DNA of 64,000 nt, from assembly GCA_964017065.1 (NCBI GenBank), contig OZ024790.1, positions 12,039,498 through 12,103,497 of the forward strand, read 5' to 3'. Both the position numbers and the translations under genes were made by a program. Below, one piece after another: positions 27,991-37,800 of this stretch. Position 1 is the stretch's first letter. Every line of letters starts with the position of its first letter. The stretch comes from Haliclona indistincta (lineage: Eukaryota > Porifera > Demospongiae > Haplosclerida > Chalinidae). Below the pieces are notes generated by a model. It had not been told where the DNA came from. It worked only from the letters and a program-made list of their open reading frames with translations, and did no database searches.

Positions 27991-30606
27991 ATGGCCAAGC
28001 CTATGTTCAACTCTACGGCACTAGACGTAAGATGCTCTTCCGCTCATATTGCAAAGTTGTCTGAGCACATTGAAGACTGGGAGGAACTGGCACCATATTT
28101 TGGCCTTACCGAGGCAGAGCAGCAGGAGATACGAGCCAGCCACGCCCTTCAATACAAGGTACAGAAACGCAAGATGCTCTGGAAGTGGGTCAGGAAACTG
28201 GGAGAGAAGGCAACCTACGGTGAGCTGATAAAAGTGTTGGAAGAGCTACTTGAGGATTCATATTCTGAAGCACCTCACATCATTGTGAACTCGTTCCGAC
28301 AGTACCTCAAAGATTGCTACACCTCAGCTTCTGATGGAGTGGCAGATAGAGAAGATTGGCCGCGGCTACAACATCCAATGATTTTTGTGAACCCGGAGTT
28401 AGTCTTGAAGGATGAGAAAACTAGTCTAACTACACTCGACATTTTCAAAGACAAGAAAGTGATGCTTGAAGGCACATCAGGTTCTGGTAAGACCACTCTA
28501 ATGAGGCATGCCTGCCAGCAGTGGGCCGAGGGCAAGCTACTTAATGTTGTGGATCTCGTCATCCATCTAACCCTGGCAGATCCCACCTTGTGGTCGGCCA
28601 AATGTTTGGAAGACATTATCCCTCATCCTACATCTGTTGAGATGCGCAGAGCAGTAGCTGAGTACATAACAGAGCGAAGAGGCAAAGGATGCTGCTTTAT
28701 ACTGGATGGATGGGAGGATTTGCCTGAAGAGTTGCAAACATCTTTTATTCATGATCTTCTAAAAGGCAGTCAGCTGGGATTGGCACTACCACGATGTTCG
28801 TTTATTGTCACCACACGTCCCATAGCTTCTCCCTCCCTACAGTCACTAGTCACCACCATTGTTGAGATCACTGGCTTCTCATCTGAGAGTGTTGATACCT
28901 ATGCTAGTCAGTATCTGACACAGCAAGGCAAGGACCCTGCTGTCTTCATAACAGCTCTCAATGATAACCATCATGCTCGTGGCTTGTGCAGTTTGCCCAT
29001 CAATGCAGCCATCTTACTACATCTGTTCCTTACTATTCAAACAGGTCTTCCCACTACTCAGACAGAGCTGTTCAACTGCTTTATTCTTAACCTTCTTCTT
29101 CGTCATCTTGTCGCAAAATACAAGCTTGCTAAGCCTTTGCTTCGCAGCTTTTCATATCTTCCATCAAATGAAAATAAAGCATTCAATAACCTTTGTCTAA
29201 TATCTTACCATTCCACATTCAGTGGTAAAGTAGCCTCTCAGAGTAACCAGCTAATCTCATCTGATGACCTTCATAAAGCCGGTCTACAGGACGTGCAGGA
29301 GACCCTGGGTCTAATGAAGGTACACCAGCAGCTGACCTGGTGTGGCTATGACCCTCACTATGGGTTCCTTCACTCATCAGTTCAAGACTTCTTATGTGCT
29401 GTGAGGATGAGCCAGCTGAGTCCAGAGCAACAGGTGAAGGACTTTATATGTATAATGATCAGTAATCCAACATCACTAGTACTTCGCTTCTATGCTGGCA
29501 TAACAAAGCTTGAGAGTGATAGGGTCTGCAAATATTTGAGTCGAATAGGAATGAATCCACCTGGTTATTTTGTTTTTAATAACTTGTGTACTGCTTCTTC
29601 TGACCCACGTAGACTATTTTTGACATATCTACATTGTCTATATGAAGCGAAGCATAACAAGATATTATGTCAGTTTGACAGTAAAGCCTTGGTATGTTTT
29701 ATATGCTATAGACTTTCTATTCATGATCTCAACGTGATATGGTATTTCATGTTGGACATGATTGAAAAATGTCATCCTCAAGTTTTGCCTGTCATGTTCA
29801 ATGAGTGTGAAATTAATGATCACGGCATTGAGTCAGCTGTAACAACTTTTATCAACCAGGCAAACACTCTTAGTTGCTCAAAAGGTTGTTTTAGACTTCA
29901 ATTTAGTGATGCTGGTATTACATATAATGGTGTTAGAAGTTTGACTAAATTGATGAGAACAAAAAATGTAAGTTTAACTGAATTTGTGCTGCGATTGAAA
30001 ATTGACTTTATAACCTTGAATCTGTTAATTGGTGCTGTACCTACCTCAACTATAACAACTCTTAATCTATTGTCACGTGGCTCGTCCTTGACAAGCAGAC
30101 ATATTTACCATTTAGTTCTTCTCTTTTACCGAGCAAGACATTTGCAAAATTTGGATGTTTCTAGTAATTCAATGCAAGCAGAGACTTTTCCACTTCTATT
30201 GATGGCTGCTAGAAATGTTGAACAATTAGGATTTCAAACTATGTTAAGAGATCAGCACCTTCAGGTGATAGGTCCAATACTGCAGTCAAATACTAGTTTA
30301 AAGCGTTTGAATATAGAGAATAGTCATCCCTATAAGCGCTGTATTTACAGTTTTGAATCACTTTGTGAGTTCATTAAAGTTATCACAGCACCTGAATCAA
30401 GATCACAACTAAGGCTTCTTGGTACTGAATATGCAGAAGATATCTATGCAAACAAAGACTTAATGACAACCGTAAATAAATTTGGGCAACGTCGTGGATA
30501 TCCTTTAAATTTTTGTACTCAGAATCAGCAACTTAAAAGAATGGCAGTGATGGGTTGGAATAATATTCAATCTGTACCTGAATCTTTGGTCACAGGAAGA
30601 ACGTAA
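27991..30606 (+). CDS. NLR-C: Death-NACHT-LRR receptor
   Basis: 871-residue intron-less NLR starting ATGGCCAAGCCTATG. Death domain about 10-92, P-loop GTSGSGKT at 161-168, FILDGWEDLPEEL, FIVTTRP, WHD motif GFLHSSVQDF, then LRRs. Compared with its paralogues it lacks about 11 residues at the end of the Death domain (KVLEELLEDS instead of KVLEEAGESLL..VKELLEDS), one Ser in CYTSASDG, and two residues in the AKYKLAK segment; all keep the frame. The TATA promoter seen in blocks A and E is replaced by AT-rich retroelement flank. Probably translatable; expression uncertain. Confidence 0.88.
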   Translation: MAKPMFNSTALDVRCSSAHIAKLSEHIEDWEELAPYFGLTEAEQQEIRASHALQYKVQKRKMLWKWVRKLGEKATYGELIKVLEELLEDSYSEAPHIIVNSFRQYLKDCYTSASDGVADREDWPRLQHPMIFVNPELVLKDEKTSLTTLDIFKDKKVMLEGTSGSGKTTLMRHACQQWAEGKLLNVVDLVIHLTLADPTLWSAKCLEDIIPHPTSVEMRRAVAEYITERRGKGCCFILDGWEDLPEELQTSFIHDLLKGSQLGLALPRCSFIVTTRPIASPSLQSLVTTIVEITGFSSESVDTYASQYLTQQGKDPAVFITALNDNHHARGLCSLPINAAILLHLFLTIQTGLPTTQTELFNCFILNLLLRHLVAKYKLAKPLLRSFSYLPSNENKAFNNLCLISYHSTFSGKVASQSNQLISSDDLHKAGLQDVQETLGLMKVHQQLTWCGYDPHYGFLHSSVQDFLCAVRMSQLSPEQQVKDFICIMISNPTSLVLRFYAGITKLESDRVCKYLSRIGMNPPGYFVFNNLCTASSDPRRLFLTYLHCLYEAKHNKILCQFDSKALVCFICYRLSIHDLNVIWYFMLDMIEKCHPQVLPVMFNECEINDHGIESAVTTFINQANTLSCSKGCFRLQFSDAGITYNGVRSLTKLMRTKNVSLTEFVLRLKIDFITLNLLIGAVPTSTITTLNLLSRGSSLTSRHIYHLVLLFYRARHLQNLDVSSNSMQAETFPLLLMAARNVEQLGFQTMLRDQHLQVIGPILQSNTSLKRLNIENSHPYKRCIYSFESLCEFIKVITAPESRSQLRLLGTEYAEDIYANKDLMTTVNKFGQRRGYPLNFCTQNQQLKRMAVMGWNNIQSVPESLVTGRT

Positions 30607-30871
30607 CTTCATGATTGCTAACATTTTAACACATTCATTATAATTTTTAATTGGTAGTATAACATGTCACAAGTTATAGAATTAATTATCGTCATTGTTG
30701 GTTTGAAAAATATATATTTCTACTGGTACCGCACGATCAATACATAACCAGTAGTAGTTAAAGCTACTACTATGGAAACCCACATACCATTTTCAGTTAC
30801 TTGCTATAAAAATTAATGCTGAAACATAAAAATTGAAAAAATCATGAACATGTTTTCATTACAACAAAAAT

Positions 30872-31369
30872 TCAATCGTCAACAATGTTCAATTCACTGC
30901 GTAGAAGTGGATCTCTTTCATTATGTGGAGCTTCATCAGGTTGAGGTTCTTTATGGAAATGTTCAATGATAACAAATAAAGAGTATACTATAGCACATGA
31001 CAAGCTATTGAGAGGAGCAATTGCTGCATGAATAATCCACAGTATTGTATTATTGTGGATGGTAGTTGTGATCTGATACAAGCGGTGAGCAAGTCCCAAC
31101 AACTTGACAATGTGAAAGAGAACAGGATAGATCATCAGTGGAGCATTTTCTCTCAGCATGGTTTGGTAGACCTGGTCTGGTGTCTCTTGGAAGTACAGAC
31201 GCTTGCATAAAATTACCAACATTGCAGCGATGATGACCATAGCTACAATGCATAGGAAAGACACAGGGCCGTACCCCAGGGCATACTGCTCGATTTTACC
31301 AGCTAGAAGACTGTCACAGTTACGTATCATCTTTTTGTCTTATCCAGCACCAAGCTCCTGCTAGCTAGT
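30872..31369 (-). pseudogene. 7TM receptor, block D, C-terminal half only
   Basis: TM5-TM7 and tail (LLAGKIEQYALGYGPVSFLC ... ERDPLLRSELNIVDD) are intact, but homology stops at 31369 within the extracellular loop 2 region. A 4-base insertion (ACGT) near 31322 also breaks the frame there. Converges on the NLR-C 3' end about 265 bases away. Confidence 0.8.
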
Positions 31370-31722
31370 CCATTAAAAAGTGCAACAAGAATTTTTTACT
31401 TCTGCTTGCTACAGGATATGGCTAACTAATTACTAGCAAAGTTAGTGTTAACTACTAAAAGTTTTACAGCTTTCATGTTATGATGTTCCCTACACGTGAT
31501 CATAGGTAAAAGTAAAAAGGAAGCAAGCAGGCTAAAGCAGGTGTAAGAGAAGTTCTATTCTGAGCTGATTAAAACAGTCTCGGATCCTGACACTCTCTCA
31601 ATACTCATGCAGCTCTATAGAACCTGTATTACATAAGAAATCATCCAATGTACTCTAAGGTACACACACTGTTGAGGAACATATCCTTCTAGTAGCTCCC
31701 CATAAGAGATAGTCTGTATTGA
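31370..31722. other. No gene seen
   Basis: Unrelated to the other blocks. No open frame, repeat or RNA gene that I can support. Confidence 0.4.
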
Positions 31723-31969
31723 CTAGAAGTGTTGAAGAATCATGGGATTGATAACAGGAGCTGATGATAGATATACTATATCAATGCACTTTATAAACTG
31801 TCTTCCTAGTTTCTTCACAACACAGTAACTAGCACACTCACTGCAGGCTCCACAGTCACCACACTGCAGGCACTCACTCCCAACAATAATCTGTCCAGGA
31901 ATAGTTGTTGCTAAAACATCATGCATGCAGTTGCTCTGCGGGCTCATCGTCACCAAACACTGACAGCTC
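31723..31969 (-). other. Cysteine-rich terminal exon candidate
   Basis: On the minus strand an acceptor (AATTCGTAG) is followed by an 81-codon frame: SCQCLVTMSPQSNC, then GQIIVGSECLQCGDCGACS, ECASYCVVKKLGRQFIKC, to a stop at 31723. There are ten or so cysteines in CxxC-type spacing. I do not recognise the family. If real it is the last exon of a minus-strand gene whose upstream exons might include the microexon-like array at 32870-33672. Confidence 0.35.
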
Positions 31970-32399
31970 CTACGAATTATAATTTATTGCAACAAATTTT
32001 ATTGATCTAGATATTCAAATTATGTAGGTCTATCGTGTAAGAAAGGTTGAATAAGAATTCCATCTATTACTGTGTAAGAACTAAGAACATTGTGCATACT
32101 CTTTGCACTATAATAATACTTCAACTGGGTGCAGCATAGGCAGCGCTCTGCACACACTTGGTAGTACCAATCTGTTCGCTTTATCACATTTTTGAAATTT
32201 AAAAATATAATTTTAATGAAAAATCTTACAAATCACTAAAATGATATTGATATAGTTCTGTCAAAGCTGAGGCCAAAGAAACATAAATTTATGGATGGTC
32301 GGCCCACACCATCCAAGGGAAAAAACCTGAGAAGTAAAACCCGATGGGATAAAACCTTCGCTGGAAAAACCCAAATGATAAATACAACAGCTCAAAATT
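31970..32399. other. No gene seen
   Basis: AT-rich. A short purine-rich stretch with repeated AAACCC motifs (32315-32372: GGGAAAAAACC, TAAAACCCGATGGG, AAAAACCC) could be repeat-derived. No coding signal. Confidence 0.35.
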
Positions 32400-32790
32400 T
32401 ATGATAAAAGTGTAAATGGATCTTGATCTGTAGTAACAAAGAGATTAGACATTATACAGTAATATACCTCTCAGTGATCACACAAGCCTCAGCTCAATCT
32501 GTGGGAGAAATTATTAATGAAGTAAAAAGGATAAAAATGGGTCTTTTGATCTGTAGTAATAAAGAGACTAGACACCATACAGTAATATACCTCTCACAAG
32601 CTCAATCTGTGGGAAAAATTATTAATGAAGTAAAAAAAGAATAAAAATGGGTCTTTTGATCTGTAGTATCAAAGAGATAAAACAGCATACAACAATATAC
32701 CTGTCAGCATAAGTAAAATATGTTTGACCTGTATTGAAAAGAGGTAAGACAATATACAACAGGTACCTTTCAGTATTTACACAGGTGTTG
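32400..32790. repeat. Three degenerate direct repeats of about 115 bp
   Basis: Units share GGGTCTTTTGATCTGTAGTA, AAAGAGA, a stretch near CAGTAATATACCTCTCA and AATCTGTGGGA. On the minus strand each has an intron-like segment of about 40 bases starting GTATAT and ending TACTACAG, but the intervening segments have stops in most frames. Confidence 0.6.
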
Positions 32791-32869
32791 GGTAGATCTG
32801 TAGAATAACTAGCCTCATTCCCAGGCTCCACTCCTCTCGGTTTTGAGAGTAGTGGAGCCGGGAAAAGGC

Positions 32870-33672
32870 TAAAAAAGATAGCATGTCAATAAACAGTAAG
32901 AATACCTCTAATACAGTGTCTTTGTATAGCTGCTTTATCTGCTGAGAAAGATAGCATGTTAATAAACAAGAATACCTCTAATACAGTGCCTTTATAGAGC
33001 TGCTTTATCTGCTAACAAAGATAGCATGTTAATAAACAGTAAGAGTACCTCTAATACAGTGTCTTTGTATAACTGCTTTATCTGCTAAGAAAGATAGCAT
33101 GTTAATAAGCAGTAAGAATACCTCTAATACAGCGTCTTTGTATAGCTGCTTTATCTGCTGAGAAAGATAGCATGTCAATAAACAGTAAGAATACCTCTAA
33201 TACAGTGTCTTTGTATAGCTGCTTTATCTGCTGAGAAAGATAGCATGTTAATAAACAGTAAGAGTACCTCTAATACAGTGTCTTTGTATAACTGCTTTAT
33301 CTGCTAAGAAAGATAGCATGTTAATAAACAGTAAGAATACCTCTAATACAATGTCTTTGTATAACTGCTTTATCTGCTGAGAAAGATAGCATGTTAATAA
33401 ACAGTAAGAGTACCTCTAATACAGTGCCTTTGTAGAGCTGCTTTATCTGCTGAGAAAGATAGCATGTTAATAAACAGTAAGAGTACCTCTAATACAGTGT
33501 CTTTGCATAGCTGATTTATCTGCTAAAAAAGATAGCATGTCAAAAAACAGTTAGAATACCTCTACTACAGTGTCTTTGTATAGCTGCTTTATCTGCTGAG
33601 AAAGATAGCATGTTAATAACCAGTAAGAATACCTCTATGTATTTGTATAATTAATTTATCTGCTGAGAATTA
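32870..33672. repeat. 73-bp minisatellite with conserved splice-like signals on minus strand
   Basis: About eleven copies of a 72-75 base unit. Read on the minus strand each unit is: pyrimidine-rich TTTCTCAG or TTTCTTAG, 36 bases CAGATAAAGCAGCTATACAA.. coding QIKQLYKDTVLE, then GTATTC or GTACTC, and about 37 bases to the next AG. Base changes between copies swap C/T before AG and T/C in GTAYTC, but AG and GT are kept in all but the most degenerate end copy. Confidence 0.85.
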
Positions 33673-33744
33673 AAAGAGCATGCAGATTAATATTGATCCT
33701 TATCTTAAAGGGATATCTTCTTTTATTCTGTATAGGAGGACATG

Positions 33745-34262
33745 TGTATAAACAATAACAATATCATACCATCAGTTTGGTTCTGTTGCTTGCTTGAGAC
33801 CTATCTTGAGATCTATCTGCTTGCTCGAGACCTTTCTGTTCCCTTTTCTCGTTCATCTGACTCGTTGTCCCGCCTCTGGAACTCTCTCTCTCTCACTCTA
33901 CCAAAGCTCCTTCTACTCTTCGTTACTTTAAAAACAAATTAAAATCTTTTTGTCTTTGTCTTTGTTTTTATTTTTGTTTGTTTGTTGTGTGTGTACTTAT
34001 GTTGTTGGTTTTGTTGTTCTAGTTTTCTTTTATTTCTGTACACTTTGCCTTGGTTTATTTGCTTATTGGTTATTGTTGATAATAGTTATTTTTCTTTCAA
34101 TTTTTCTGTTCTGTTCCTTACATGCTCTACTTCACACACGTTCATCACCTCTCTCTTTTAAACTAATGATACTCTTCATAATAACTTACTATTACACTCA
34201 CACATCACCACTCACTTGTTTCATTAATGATAATTTTTTCGTCTAGTGCTATCGAGTATCTT
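33745..34262 (+). mobile_element. 3' end of a non-LTR retrotransposon
   Basis: Plus-strand frame SVPFSRSSDSLSRLWNSL matches the RT C-terminal end seen again at 41919-42010 (SVPFSRSSASFDSFVPSASRLWNSLP). It is followed by a T-rich 3' region with repeated CTCTACTTCACACACGTTCAT. 5'-truncated and not coding. Confidence 0.65.
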
Positions 34263-34299
34263 TTGAACATAAAATAAAAAAAATCATATGGGCATAATA

Positions 34300-34690
34300 A
34301 AAACAACATGGATTGGTGTAATGAAATCGATGACTCGATGATTGGTGTAATGAAATCGATGACTCGATGATTGGTATGATCAAACCAATCGGTGATTGGT
34401 GTGATCGAATTGATGAATTCATCTACAATTTACCAGTACATTAGACCAGCTGTGAGGGGTGAGCTACATTGAACCAGTACATTAGACCAGTGAGGAGTGA
34501 GCTACATTGAACCAGTACATTAGACCAGTGAGGGGTGAGCTACATTGAACCAGTAGATTAGACCAGTGAGGGGGGGAGCTACATTGAACCAGTACATTAG
34601 ACCAGTGAGGGTGAGCTACATTGAACCAGTACATTAGACCAGTGAGGGGTGAGCTACATTGAACCAGTACATTAGGATTTTAGAAGTTGT
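34300..34690. repeat. Two adjacent minisatellites (29 bp and 37 bp units)
   Basis: 34305-34422: three to four copies of GATTGGTGTAATGAAATCGA plus TGACTCGAT. 34430-34680: about seven copies of a 36-38 base unit containing GAACCAGTACATTAGACCAG and TGAGGGGTGAGCTACATT. They lie just upstream of the block D fusion gene promoter. Confidence 0.9.
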
Positions 34691-34894
34691 CGCAAGTCCG
34701 GTCCGTCGGTCCGGATTTTAGAGACAACCAATTCAAATGTAATTCCCGCTAGAAAATTTGCGCATGCGCGCTAACTCTTGGACTAGCTACCGGTACGGTA
34801 CGCGCCGTACCAGCTCTTCGACTAGCTACCGGTTCTTCTGCTATCTATCTAGCTAGCTAGCTAGATCTACATTGTGTATATGCAGCCCTGAAAA
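34691..34894 (+). promoter_or_regulatory. 5' flank of the block D fusion gene
   Basis: About 200 bases between the minisatellite and the ATG. It contains a partly palindromic GGTCCGTCGGTCCGG, paired ACTAGCTACCGG elements (34783 and 34819) and a (CTAG)n-like run before the start. No TATA box. Assigned as promoter/5'UTR by position only. Confidence 0.35.
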
Positions 34895-37800
34895 ATGTCT
34901 GACCGTGAGTTTTCAGAGCATTCACAAAGCTCCAAACACTTAGTGTTCTTGATGTGCAGGTACTCCTACACTTCAACAGCTGTTGAAGGCACTGAAGACT
35001 TTGGAGAATTGGTTTGTTTTTGGTGTGAAGCTAGGCGTGCCTTTCTCTAAACTGAAGGAGATCGAGTCACTATACGGCCAGAAGGACTTGGAACGATGCA
35101 AGACAGAAATGTTGCAGTACTGGCTTGACAACAAGTTGGTCCCTAAGTGGAATGCGGTGATAGTAGCAGTAAAGGAAACTGACCAACTAGCCCTCGCTGC
35201 TCAGATCAAACATGACTATCTGTTGTCTACAGAATCAGATGTCAGGAAAGAACAAGGTATGTTGTGAAAATTATACATCAGAAACACTGATTATCCTTCT
35301 TCAGCTATCACACCATCAACTCTTTCTGGTTCTGCTTCTCTGATTACAACTCCTCCTCTCACTGCTGCTGATGAGATTAAAGCTAAGATCAGAGCTGATG
35401 TGGCTGTAGTTAGCAATCTGAAGGATTTGGAAGTTTCGTTTGGTAGTATGATCGTGAGAGTGAAACGCCATCTTGAAAAGTGCGACTTGTCTGAAGCAAA
35501 ATTATTTCTGTATTCAGTTATCGGTACTAAAGTCTTTAAGAGGTGCGAAAATTTCGGAGAAATTTTAGAACTGTTACAGCAAGACCACATTGATGTCTTC
35601 AATATTTCTATTCTTCAACAGCTTGTGGAATGCTTTGACAACTGTGAACAAACTGAAGTAATCAAGACATATAACGAAAAGAAAGAGAAGTTTTTTCAAC
35701 AGACGACAGTTCTTGAATTCCAACGTGCTGTTGTCAGCAGAGTGGAGCCTATTCTAGCTAGTGGAAGAGCTTTGGTAACCATTGTAATATCAAGAGAAAA
35801 GGCTTACGACCGAACTCTCAAGGACATTGAGAAACTGGCAATGGAAGGATTTGAGGAATGTCACAAGGAGTTCGTCCATCTGCATGCTGAGCCAGGCTCC
35901 ATAATCATATCCTGGATCTTTCCCAAGAGGAAAAGTGGCAGATTAGAGCAACTAGCATGTAAAAACTCCACTGTTTTTGAGCACGCCGGAGTTCTTGAGG
36001 TGACAGTAGGAGAAAGGAGAGTATTTCCATGCACTCATCAAGATGTCAAAGAGGAGGAGAAAAGCAAGCTAAAGCAACTCTACATAGAGTTCTACCCTCA
36101 GCTGGTTGAAGCAGTCTCTGATCGTGACACATGTCACTCTCTCACTACTCAGCTCCATTCCAAAAGTCTGTTATCAGAGGAGAAGAAAGCGTCTCTGAGC
36201 TCCAGCATGGCGGCTAGTGGTAGGTTGTACCTGAAGGCATTGGGAGTGGAAGAAGAGCCTCACCTAGTGACTGTGCTGATGGAGAAGATGTCAGCAGTTA
36301 AACAGCTGCAGACACTATCAGAAGATATGAATGCCTGGATGAGTGGATCAAAGCAAGGTACCATGATGCACATGTTAAGGATAATTAGTGGTGCTTGCAA
36401 CTAATTAATATTCACGGCGCTGCGCGTTGCTGTGTTTCTGGAAAACTAAAGAAGCAGACAGAGTGATATTAGCAGTGTAGCATGCAAGCTACTCATATCG
36501 TGAAATATAACGGGCTGGCTTGCTCGCAAAAGAACAAAGAGATGTGGTCGTGTGTAAGAAGACGTCCAGATCCAGCGTGTGATGGCGAAGTTCTATGCCA
36601 AAATGCGTTTTGGCAAGGGCAGCACCATTGTAAAGTTTCTATTGGCTGTGGTTTGTCCTGTAAACAGTTGCTATGTCAGCAACCACACAATAATTATATT
36701 CATAGCAGCTGGCGGGATACCAGAATTAATAACTTTCATTAGTTTGCAAGTAGCTGCATTTTTCTAGCCATGGGTATTCGTGCAGACGGAGTTGTTGCAT
36801 GCATTTTGCTTGCCTATCGATAGGTATCAAATATAGCAATTTTCAGCAATGCAGTGTTAGCCATTGCGGAGCTACGAGCTCGCCCTGTGAAGACTAAGCA
36901 CGATCGATTTTAAACACTTTTTCTTTATTTGTGTAAAAGGTAGGAAGCTAAAACTGCTCAAGCATGCTCATCTGCCATCTGTGCAGGAATAAATGCAATG
37001 TTTTCGCCGAGTGCTGCTCGTACGCAATATTACAGCTATGTGTTGCCAGACAGCACAGCCTTGCATTGCTGTAATATCGCGCACGAGCTGTGCTCGCCGA
37101 AAACATCGCATTTATTCCTGCACAGATGGCAGATGAGCATGCTCGAGCAGTTTTAGCTTCGCACCTCTTGCACAACTAAGGATAAGTGTTTAAAATCGAT
37201 TGTGCTTAGTCTTCACAGTGCGAGTTCGTTGCTCCACGATGGCTAACACTGCATTGCTGAAAATTGCTATATTCGATACCTATCGATAGGCAAGCAAACT
37301 ACATACAGCAAATCTGTCTGCACGAACACCCATGGCTAGAAAAATACAGCTACTTGCAAAAGTCATGAATATCATTAATTCTGGTGCCCACCACCTTAAG
37401 GGTGCTCTCTCGTCATTAATATTCATCGGGTGGTCGGTGCTTGTGAATGTCCGTATGCGGTTGTGAATATCAGCACACGGTTGTGAATATCATTTCGCAC
37501 TTTGTAGTCTGCCGTACTTTGTGTACGTGCCGGGAAAGCACCAAACAGTATAAAACTCGAGCATGAGAACGTTTATACAGCGCCAAGATCATCAGCTACA
37601 CGTGGCCAACACTGTAACGGAGAGTTTTTGAATTGCGTACTCAACAGCCAAGATAAGTTACGTAAGTACTGTTTGTCGCTGCTGTACTGCCAAAACCTCT
37701 GCTACTGGATTCCTCGGGTCTAGATAGCCACAGAAACATGGTTTCAGCAACCTGGCACGCTCTGCTGAAAGTTTTTCAGATGAGTAGGCGTGGTTTTGTG

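Noticed and set aside
32870..33672. CRISPR-like regular repeat array
   Set aside because: Units are tandem without unique spacers, and the setting is eukaryotic with introns and MITEs.
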